DNA of 64,000 nucleotides, from the NCBI GenBank assembly GCA_964246015.1, contig CAXTPG010000009.1:1-64000 (forward strand), read 5' to 3'. The translations under genes and the position numbers were made by a program. The notes below the pieces were generated by a model. The model saw only the letters and a program-made list of their open reading frames with translations, did no database searches and was not told where the DNA came from. Numbering within the stretch: position 1 is the first letter of the stretch; each line of letters starts with the position of its first letter. Shown in pieces: positions 31,324-37,551 of this stretch. Origin of the DNA: JBBROS01 sp964246015 (GTDB taxonomy: Bacteria > Pseudomonadota > Alphaproteobacteria > Acetobacterales > Acetobacteraceae).

Positions 31324-31734
31324 ATGGCAAACGCGATCGCCCGCGCCGACCTGCGCGCCCGCCTGCTCGCGGCCGGCCTCGGCGTCCCCATCGCCTGGCC
31401 GAACGAGCCGTTCGAGATCCCCGATCCGCCATCTCCCTGGATCAGCGTCGAGCTGGTCGGCGGCGACGACGTGCCGATCGAGGTCGGCGGCGGCCTCTGG
31501 AGCGCGTCGGGCCAGAGCCTGGTGCACGTGCTCGTCCCCACGAACAGCGGCGTCGCAGCGTCGGACGCCCTGATCGACGCTGTGAAGACGGCCTTCCGCG
31601 GCCCGCCGCTGGAGCCCGTGGTGCACGAGCGGATCGGCGCCGACCCCGGCGGCCCCGGAACCGATGACGGCCTGTACTGGCGGACCTCCGTGACCGCCGA
31701 CTGGCACCTGCAGACCTACGCCCCAAGGAGCTGA
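31324..31734 (+). CDS. Tail completion / terminator-like protein
   Basis: A 136-residue product: MANAIARADLRARLLAAGLG, then WISVELVGGDDVPIEVGG and DALIDAVKTAFRGPPLE. The pattern resembles DUF4128-type or tail-terminator proteins that cap the tail tube. Placed between connectors and tail tube, as expected. Confidence 0.65.
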   Translation: MANAIARADLRARLLAAGLGVPIAWPNEPFEIPDPPSPWISVELVGGDDVPIEVGGGLWSASGQSLVHVLVPTNSGVAASDALIDAVKTAFRGPPLEPVVHERIGADPGGPGTDDGLYWRTSVTADWHLQTYAPRS

Positions 31735-31736
31735 CG

Positions 31737-32054
31737 ATGATCCGAACCTACGCCATCCTCGACGCGACCGGTCTTCAGGTCGGCGAACAGGAGCACGACT
31801 CCGACTTCGCCCCGGTGCTGCTGCACGGCCACACGGCCGTGCTGACCGGCGAGCGCGCGCCGCCGCCGCTCTTTTCGGAGCAGACGGAGCCGCCGCCGGC
31901 CCGTGCCAAGCCGAAAGGCAAGGCGAAGCGGCGCCCCGCCCCGAAGCGGCCCCCCGCGCCCCCCGAAGTTCCCGGGGACGAGGCCCGGACGAGAGCCGGC
32001 CCGGCCGCCGAAGCGGCAGCACGCATTCAAGTCACAGACGAGAGCACGTCCTGA
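31737..32054 (+). CDS. Hypothetical protein with basic proline-rich tail
   Basis: A 105-residue product; MIRTYAILDATGLQVGEQEH, then HGHTAVLTGERAPPPLFSEQ and a Lys/Arg/Pro tail (ARAKPKGKAKRRPAPKRPPA). Likely a small accessory protein. Its 3' end overlaps the convergent exported-protein gene by 28 bp. Confidence 0.5.
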   Translation: MIRTYAILDATGLQVGEQEHDSDFAPVLLHGHTAVLTGERAPPPLFSEQTEPPPARAKPKGKAKRRPAPKRPPAPPEVPGDEARTRAGPAAEAAARIQVTDESTS

Positions 32055-32428
32055 ACCAGGGACCAGGCAAGCCGGACGCTGGCGCAACTGTCGCCATAGG
32101 GGCCGCGGCCGTCTGGTGTCTGGTCTAGCAGGTCGTGCAGCAGGCCAGCCTTCGCGCGGCGACCGGCATCGGTGCGCGCAGGCGTGGTGATGATCGCGTC
32201 CATCGCCGCGTGCCAACCGCCGACGAGTTCTTCCACCCGCGCGTCGTGGCGCCCAGTGTCGTCGTCGAGTTGGTCCGACGCGCGATCCAATGCCACGGCG
32301 CGGGCTACGGCGGCGATAAGTAGCGCGTCGGGGCGCGTCATGACGGCGGCCGGGGCGGCTGCCAGGGCGGCGCTGCCGGCCAGCAGCATGCGCCGTGATG
32401 TGGTAGAGGTAAGAACAGCCTTGGGCAT
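32027..32428 (-). CDS. Twin-arginine-leader exported protein (copy 1)
   Basis: A 133-residue product. MPKAVLTSTTSRRMLLAGSA gives a twin-arginine (SRRMLL) signal with a hydrophobic core AALAAAPA. The mature ~100 residues are helical (HDARVEELVGGWHAAMDAII, TDAGRRAKAGLLHDLLDQTP) and end ASVRLAWSLVQDVL. About two thirds identical to the product of 52133-52519. Divergent from a ribbon-helix-helix gene and reversed relative to the late operon, so a cargo gene. Function unknown; export to the periplasm is inferred. Confidence 0.7.
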   Translation of the reverse strand: MPKAVLTSTTSRRMLLAGSAALAAAPAAVMTRPDALLIAAVARAVALDRASDQLDDDTGRHDARVEELVGGWHAAMDAIITTPARTDAGRRAKAGLLHDLLDQTPDGRGPYGDSCASVRLAWSLVQDVLSSVT

Positions 32429-32490
32429 GGAGCACTCCGAGCCTTGGGTTAGGACCGCGGCCAGGTGCCAGCCTTGCCGCGGTCTGCCTT

Positions 32491-32536
32491 TTCTCGTAAC
32501 AGTTATGTATGCCCGGTGCAATAACTGTGACGAGAA
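32491..32536. promoter_or_regulatory. Dyad operator of RHH/exported-protein module 1
   Basis: TTCTCGTAACAGTTAT (32491-32506) and ATAACTGTGACGAGAA (32521-32536) are 16-bp inverted arms with one mismatch and a 14-bp spacer. The ATG of the RHH gene lies in the spacer. A likely binding site for the RHH protein controlling both directions. Confidence 0.65.
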
Positions 32537-32703
32537 ATCTGCGTGGCCGCCCGAAAGTGGGCGCGATTCAACTCGGTATTCGGTTTCCACCCGCGCAGAT
32601 GGCGCGCGTCGATGCGTGGATCGCAAAGCAGCCGGACCCTAAACCGTCGCGCCCTGAGGCGGTGCGACGTTTGGCAGCGATGGCCCTCTCATATGAAGCC
32701 TGA
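32509..32703 (+). CDS. Ribbon-helix-helix regulator (paralogue 2)
   Basis: A 64-residue CopG/Arc-type protein: GRPKVGAIQLGIRFPPAQMA with the beta strand IQLGIRFP, then VDAWIAKQPDPKPSRPEAVR. ATG at 32509 lies inside the dyad; GTG 32527 is an alternative. Divergent from the exported-protein gene, so probably autoregulatory. It overlaps the HNH gene at its 3' end. Confidence 0.78.
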   Translation: MPGAITVTRNLRGRPKVGAIQLGIRFPPAQMARVDAWIAKQPDPKPSRPEAVRRLAAMALSYEA

Positions 32704-33208
32704 TCCGCCACGGATGCGGTTCGGGCCCGCCCCGGCGCCGCTTCGCCAACGACTGCTGGAAAGCATGAAGGTGTCGGAGAATGGTTGTTGGGAATGGCAA
32801 AAGGCAAAGTTTCATTGGGGCCACGGCGCCATGACCGTGCGCAAGAAGGCATGTAAAGCCCATCGCGTTGCGTACGAGGTGTTCGTTGGTGAGATATCGC
32901 CTGGCCTTCATGTGCGGCACACGTGTGACAACCCAGCCTGCATCAACCCCGATCATCTCCGGGTTGGAACGCATTCAGACAACATGAACGACATGAAGGT
33001 GCGCGGTCGCGCCGCCAAGGGGATCGATAACCACTTCGGGCGGGTGATCTACAAAGGACAGCAAATATGGCGGGCGCGCCTGACGGAAGAGTTGGTTCGT
33101 GAAATTCGCAGTTCAGACCGTACTTACGATCTCGGGCGTGAACTTAGGGTTTCCAAGGGCTGTATATACCACGTGTTGCGCAGGCATACATGGAAGCACG
33201 TAGAGTAA
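32693..33208 (+). CDS. HNH homing endonuclease
   Basis: A 171-residue protein. The zinc-HNH region is GLHVRHTCDNPACINPDHLR, preceded by ENGCWEWQKAKFHWGHGAMT and followed by GTHSDNMNDMKVRGRAAKG, typical of free-standing phage HNH homing endonucleases with a C-terminal DNA-binding tail (ELVREIRSSDRTYDLGRELR). Base composition is clearly less GC-rich than the flanks, a sign of recent transfer. Followed by an intrinsic terminator. Confidence 0.88.
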   Translation: MKPDPPRMRFGPAPAPLRQRLLESMKVSENGCWEWQKAKFHWGHGAMTVRKKACKAHRVAYEVFVGEISPGLHVRHTCDNPACINPDHLRVGTHSDNMNDMKVRGRAAKGIDNHFGRVIYKGQQIWRARLTEELVREIRSSDRTYDLGRELRVSKGCIYHVLRRHTWKHVE

Positions 33209-33237
33209 TCTGACTTTCAACTGCACGAACTTACGTA

Positions 33238-33261
33238 AGGGCGCCTTTCGGCGCCCTTTTT
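33238..33261 (+). terminator. Intrinsic terminator after the HNH gene
   Basis: AGGGCGCC-TTTC-GGCGCCCT, an 8-bp perfect stem followed by a run of five T. It should end the RHH/HNH transcript and possibly reduce late read-through. Confidence 0.85.
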
Positions 33262-33276
33262 CATGGGAGAACACCA

Positions 33277-34512
33277 ATGGCAGCCACGACCGCGTTTGCC
33301 GCAGGACTCGAAAGCACCAACACCCAGTTCAGCTACGCGAGCGAGGCGGCCTGGGCGACGTTGCCCGCCACGACCTTCCAGGCGGCCCGCATCATCTCCG
33401 AGAGCCTGAAGCACACCAAGACCCGGACCCGCCCCTCGGAAATCCGTGGCGATCGCCAGTCCGCGCCGCCGACGACGACGCAGGAAAGCGCCGCCGGCAG
33501 CATCGTCGTCCCGGTCTATGCGCCGTCCGCCGGCGGCGCCAGCCCGTTCGAGGATTTCCTGTCCTGCGTCATGGGGGCGGACTGGGGCGCCACGACCACC
33601 ATCACGGGCGTCGGCGCCGACATCGCGCTCAACCAGGCGACGTCGACCATCAGCAGCACGACTGCCGGGAAGTTCACGGGATTGCTGCCCGGCATGGTGA
33701 TCAAGCTCAACGGCTTCACCAACGCCACGAACAACACCTTCTTCCGCGTCACCTCGGTGCCGAGCGGCACCAGCTTCACCTTCGCGACGCAGGGGCTGAC
33801 GGGCCAGGTGACGGAAACCCCGGCCGGGACGGCCGCGAAGATCACCTACAGCACGCTCCGCAACGGCGCGTTGTTCAAGAGCATCTACGGCCAGCAGCGG
33901 CTCGATCCCGCCGGCACGAAGTGGTTCCGCTATCCCGGGATGTATCTGTCCCGCGCCCAGATGTCGCTCTCGCTCGGCCAGTTCGCGCAGGCGACGTTCG
34001 ACGCGATGGTCCAGCAGGAGCTGAAGGCGACGTCGGATGCATCGACGGGCGGCATCGTCGCCGCGCCATCGACCCGCATCATCGACCCTGTCGCCGGCCT
34101 CAAGGCGGTGCTGTGGAACGATTCGCCGATCGCGAGCGCGGTCGACGAAATCAGCGCCGAGATCTCGAACGACGGCGCGGCCGGCGAGTATGCCCTCGGC
34201 TCGTCGCTCGCGCAGGGCATGCTGCAGGGCACGCACATGAGCAGCGCCAAGTTCCGCGCCTACTTCAAGGACTTCAGCCTCTACGACTCCTTCCGGGCGG
34301 AGACGCCGGGCATCTTCGCGTTCCGGGTCGCGGACGGCCTGGGCAACACCTACTCGTTCACGGCGCACAACACCACGCTGCTGCTGGACGGCTCGCCAGA
34401 CGCCGACGGCCCGAACAAGGCGCTGATGCAGGGCTTCACGGCCGAGTTCTCCCCGGACCCGAGCACGACGGGCTGCACCTTCAGCGTCGATCGCTTCTCC
34501 TCCACGGCCTGA
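33277..34512 (+). CDS. Major tail tube protein
   Basis: A 411-residue protein: AATTAFAAGLESTNTQFSYA, then RIISESLKHTKTRTRPSEIR and GSIVVPVYAPSAGGASPFED. A beta-rich body with inserted Ig-like GVVIKLNGFTN-type loops, and ..FSLYDSFRAETPGIFAFRV. This is the pattern of siphophage tail tube proteins with an extra domain. Located before the tail chaperone genes. Confidence 0.85.
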   Translation: MAATTAFAAGLESTNTQFSYASEAAWATLPATTFQAARIISESLKHTKTRTRPSEIRGDRQSAPPTTTQESAAGSIVVPVYAPSAGGASPFEDFLSCVMGADWGATTTITGVGADIALNQATSTISSTTAGKFTGLLPGMVIKLNGFTNATNNTFFRVTSVPSGTSFTFATQGLTGQVTETPAGTAAKITYSTLRNGALFKSIYGQQRLDPAGTKWFRYPGMYLSRAQMSLSLGQFAQATFDAMVQQELKATSDASTGGIVAAPSTRIIDPVAGLKAVLWNDSPIASAVDEISAEISNDGAAGEYALGSSLAQGMLQGTHMSSAKFRAYFKDFSLYDSFRAETPGIFAFRVADGLGNTYSFTAHNTTLLLDGSPDADGPNKALMQGFTAEFSPDPSTTGCTFSVDRFSSTA

Positions 34513-34565
34513 TCCCGCTCCCGCGCCGGGTTCGCCCCTGGCGTGGCAGGCGCCGCGCGGCGCGG

Positions 34566-34594
34566 GCGGGCGTGCCTATCGGGGGCACGCCCGC
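34566..34594. terminator. Hairpin after the tail tube gene
   Basis: A perfect 11-bp stem GCGGGCGTGCC / GGCACGCCCGC with a 7-base loop, without U-tract. It may attenuate or stabilise the tail tube mRNA. Confidence 0.55.
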
Positions 34595-34636
34595 TCCCTT
34601 CCCGAACCCCGAACCCCCGAACCGAAGGAACACGAC

Positions 34637-35047
34637 ATGGCCAAACTGAGCAGCTTCAGCCGCGACGGTCGCGCGATGCGCGAAGGCGAGTGGATCAACC
34701 CCGGCGCCGAGTATGGCGGCCTGGAAATCAAGACCAAGGCCATGTCGGCCGCCTACGCCGACGCCCGTGCCGCCCGCCTGCGCCGCGCCGCCCGCATGGC
34801 CGGCGGCGAGCATAAGATCGGCCAGGACGAGCGGAACGCGATCGACCTCGCATGCCTGATCGAGACCTGCCTGCTCGACGTGCGCGGCCTGGAGCACGAC
34901 GACGGCTCCGAGGTGACCTTCAAGGAGTTTTGCGAACTGCTGCCCAAGCCCGAGCATTCCGAGTTGGCCATACTGGCTTTCAACTGCGCGGGCCAGGTCG
35001 GCCAGCGTCACGCCGACCAGGTCGAGGCCGCGGAGGGAAACTCCTAG
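34637..35047 (+). CDS. Tail assembly chaperone G
   Basis: A 136-residue protein (MAKLSSFSRDGRAMREGEWI) ending AEGNS. Acts on the tape measure during tail assembly and is not in the virion. The last codons contain the slip site GGGAAAC (35035-35041), from which ribosomes enter the longer T frame. Confidence 0.85.
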   Translation: MAKLSSFSRDGRAMREGEWINPGAEYGGLEIKTKAMSAAYADARAARLRRAARMAGGEHKIGQDERNAIDLACLIETCLLDVRGLEHDDGSEVTFKEFCELLPKPEHSELAILAFNCAGQVGQRHADQVEAAEGNS

Positions 35048-35439
35048 CGCGGCTGCGGTTCGCCCTGCGCTGGGGAGACCGCGCCGCGCTGTTGGCCAGT
35101 CTGGACGACGGCGACCAGCCCGAGCCTCCGGCCCTGGAGGCGTGGGAGGAGGTCCCCTGGCGCGCCTGGAACGAGCTGAACGGGGAGCGTCACTACATGC
35201 CGGTCGGCATCGCGGTGCCGATGGGCGGCACGATCATCCAGGCGCGCCCCGGCCCCATCCCCTGGACCGCGGTGCAGACCTGGTGCGATCGCGCACGGTG
35301 CACCGCGGAGGACCGCGAGTTCGTGACGCCGCTCGTGATCGCCCTGGACCGCGAGTTCCTCGCCGACTGGGATCGCCGGCAAGGCAAGCCGCCCCCCACC
35401 TCGATCGAGGACAAGATTGCCCGCTGGGATGCGGCGTGA
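34637..35439 (+). CDS. Tail assembly chaperone GT (frameshift fusion)
   Basis: Programmed -1 product: G up to codon AAC at 35039-35041, then LLARLRFALRWGDRAALLAS and WEEVPWRAWNELNGERHYMP, ending SIEDKIARWDAA at 35439. The -1 frame is open right up to the slip site, and gene order (tail tube, G/GT, tape measure) is that of lambda-like tails. The T part should contact the tail tube protein. Confidence 0.82.
35035..35041 (+). promoter_or_regulatory. Canonical -1 slippery site GGGAAAC
   Basis: Read G GGA AAC in the G frame, two codons before its TAG stop. This is the classic heptamer used by many siphophages for G/GT expression. Confidence 0.85.
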
Positions 35440-35475
35440 ACAGGTTGCGTGGGGTCGCCCATGCAACCCGGGTGG

Positions 35476-35505
35476 TTGCGAAATCGCGCCCATCCGGCCA
35501 AGTAT
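35476..35505 (+). promoter_or_regulatory. Possible promoter of the HEPN module
   Basis: TTGCGA (35476-35481), 17 bp, then CAAGTAT. It is reminiscent of the cargo promoters (TTGCC, 17 bp, CACCAT). A GGCGGCGC/GCGCCGCC hairpin follows at 35516-35534. Weak evidence. Confidence 0.35.
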
Positions 35506-35613
35506 GGCGAACCTTGGCGGCGCGGTGCGCCGCCGCTGCCACAAGGTGACCATGCCCCATCTTCTGCCTACCCCGGCGAGCCGTGCTCCCGTGTCCGTTG
35601 GAGGGCCGCGCTG

Positions 35614-36408
35614 ATGGCTGGCCCCATGCCAGCGGAGGTGTCGGTCGAGCTGTTCAATCGGTTGGTCCACGCCAAGCCCGAACAGCGCACCGAAATCGAG
35701 CAGATCCTGTGGCGGCTGAAGACTCTGCTTCGACAGCAGCCCAGCAATCACCGGCTCCGCGTGGCGATCTTGCGCGCACACATGCTTCTTGGGCAGGCGG
35801 CTGAAGCTCAGGAGGTAGCCGACACGCTCTGGACGCTGCGCCGAACGCTCGGCCCCGAGCCTGCCAGCACCTTTGCGATCCAGCTCCTGCAGTTGGGCAT
35901 GAACGAGCGCTTTCTCGAGTATGGCCGGGCCGACGCTCTTCCCGACGCTCCTGCCTCGGTGGCAAACATGCGGTCGAGGGCAAGTTGGGGTGCCGGCGAT
36001 CTCGACGCAGTCCGAGAAAACATCGCGATCATTGAGCGTCTGACCGGCGCGGTCATCCCTGCCTGGGCCAGATTCTTTCAGCGGATCGAAGATGAGGGAG
36101 CGGCACCACACTTTCGACCCCACCAACAGTTGGTCCAGAGCCATCTTGCTGGTTGGCAACTGGCAACGAGCGTGGCGCTTCTTGAAGACCCCGAAGACCC
36201 TGGCGACTGGGATTCCCCAACCGTTTTTGTTTATGGACCCGGGAATTATCGCGACCGGCGACGCCTCTCGGACGCTATCGGAGACGCTCTTGTCGCGTAC
36301 TACCGTGACCAAGGGTTGAATCACACCGACTTCGCTTCAAGGCTGGTGCCGGTTTTGCTCTCGTATGAAGCCGCCTTCGTCAACGAGGACTGGGCCGTCG
36401 CTGCCTGA
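35614..36408 (+). CDS. HEPN-module partner protein with TPR-like N-terminus
   Basis: A 264-residue product from ATG preceded by GGAGG at good spacing; longer in-frame ATGs at 35449 give an unconvincing N-terminus. Residues ~8-110 form helical repeats (LFNRLVHAKPEQRTEIEQIL, LRVAILRAHMLLGQAAEAQE) like TPRs. The remainder is mixed: PEDPGDWDSPTVFVYGPGNY and FASRLVPVLLSYEAAF. No nucleotidyltransferase motif is present, so this is not the usual MNT antitoxin. Overlaps the HEPN gene by one base (TGATG). Could be an antitoxin, sensor or regulator; unknown. Confidence 0.65.
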   Translation: MAGPMPAEVSVELFNRLVHAKPEQRTEIEQILWRLKTLLRQQPSNHRLRVAILRAHMLLGQAAEAQEVADTLWTLRRTLGPEPASTFAIQLLQLGMNERFLEYGRADALPDAPASVANMRSRASWGAGDLDAVRENIAIIERLTGAVIPAWARFFQRIEDEGAAPHFRPHQQLVQSHLAGWQLATSVALLEDPEDPGDWDSPTVFVYGPGNYRDRRRLSDAIGDALVAYYRDQGLNHTDFASRLVPVLLSYEAAFVNEDWAVAA

Positions 36409-36776
36409 TGTCTGATGCGGACCACGTCCATGATCTGCTCGCCCGGGCCGAGAATGACTTCGCGCGTCGTACGGTAATCTCCCGAGCGTACTACTGCGCC
36501 TACCCTGTCGTGACGGCATACGCGGTTTCTCTGGGCTTCTTCCCCTCAGGACGCGGCTCCGACCATTCCGGCGTCGTTGCGCACTTAGCGATGCTGTCGG
36601 CTGGACGCGCGCCAGCGACCGTCGCCAGACGGCTGAGAGACCTGCATAAACTCCGGAAGCTGGCTGATTACGACCGGCGGCAAACCTTGGCGGCCTCTGT
36701 GGCAGAGGACGCCGTGAATATGATGGACGAGATCCTTGAAGCGATCGCCGCCGCACAGGTGGCCGGACGACGCTGA
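36408..36776 (+). CDS. HEPN domain protein (UPF0332-like)
   Basis: A 122-residue protein with UPF0332 marks: SRAYYCAY at 25-32, DHSGVVAHL at 52-60, and LHKLRKLADYDRR at 79-91. HEPN proteins are helical dimers and many are RNases in toxin-antitoxin, abortive-infection or CRISPR effectors. The classic R-x4-6-H active site is not obvious, so catalysis is uncertain. It sits with its partner between tail chaperone and tape-measure genes, a place with no structural need for it, and is followed by its own terminator. Confidence 0.78.
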   Translation: MSDADHVHDLLARAENDFARRTVISRAYYCAYPVVTAYAVSLGFFPSGRGSDHSGVVAHLAMLSAGRAPATVARRLRDLHKLRKLADYDRRQTLAASVAEDAVNMMDEILEAIAAAQVAGRR

Positions 36777-36805
36777 GAGGGTCTGCCACTCGTGCGAATG
36801 CAACA

Positions 36806-36832
36806 AGGGCGTCCTTAGGGGCGCTCTTTCTG
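36806..36832 (+). terminator. Intrinsic terminator after the HEPN gene
   Basis: AGGGCGTCC-TTAG-GGGCGCTCT, a 9-bp stem with two wobble pairs, running into TTTCTGTTT. It separates the HEPN pair from the next tail gene. Confidence 0.7.
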
Positions 36833-36849
36833 TTTGGGGGAGGGGACCA

Positions 36850-37551
36850 ATGCCGAACGTCGCCCTTACCGTCCGCCTCTGGGCCGACCGCACTTTGTCC
36901 CCGGCCGCGCTGTCGGCGCAGTTCGTGCGCAAAGCCCGCGTGCTCCGCGACGACCTGGTCGACAGCGGCAAGGCGCCGCGCCACTGGAGCACGGTCGTCG
37001 ACGGAAAGGTGGCCGCCACCGAGGAGGGCGCGCGGCGCGTGATCGAGTACCGGTTCGCGCGCATGGGCGAGGCGGTCCGCTTCGTCCTCGCCGAATGCAT
37101 CCGGCGCAGCCCGAGCGCGAGCGGCGCCTACCGCGACTCATGGTTCGTGGCCGTGGATGGAAAGGTCTGGACCGGCAACTTCGACGACCTCGGTCCCGAC
37201 CAGATGGCGATCGTCTGCAACTGGCGTCCCTACGCCCGCAAGATCGACGTCGGCGCGATGAAGCTCAGCGTGCCATCAGGGATCGTTGAGGCGGCGCGCC
37301 AGGCCGCCCAACGGAAATTCTCCCCGGCTTTGCTGATTGAACGCGGCTTCGTCTCGCTGCCCGGCGGGCTGTTCCCGAACACGCCCTACGTCCTGAAAGG
37401 GCACCAGCACCTGAAAAAGGCCATTGCGAACCGGAGGTCGTCCGCACATCGGGCGGGCCGCGTCGCCTACCTGCCGCGCAAGGACACTGCCGCGGGCGCG
37501 GTCCTGACCTATCCCTGTGTTGAGATCAGCGTCTGGAGGGGGTGGACATGA
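36850..37551 (+). CDS. Virion assembly protein, possibly HK97 gp10-like
   Basis: A 233-residue product from ATG after GGGGGAGGGG. Residues ~95-150 (SASGAYRDSWFVAVDGKVW, then VCNWRPYARKIDVG) resemble the N-x-x-PYA-x-x-x-E/D-G motif of HK97 gp10 neck proteins. The C-terminal part is basic. It overlaps the tape measure by ATGA. Family assignment tentative. Confidence 0.55.
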   Translation: MPNVALTVRLWADRTLSPAALSAQFVRKARVLRDDLVDSGKAPRHWSTVVDGKVAATEEGARRVIEYRFARMGEAVRFVLAECIRRSPSASGAYRDSWFVAVDGKVWTGNFDDLGPDQMAIVCNWRPYARKIDVGAMKLSVPSGIVEAARQAAQRKFSPALLIERGFVSLPGGLFPNTPYVLKGHQHLKKAIANRRSSAHRAGRVAYLPRKDTAAGAVLTYPCVEISVWRGWT

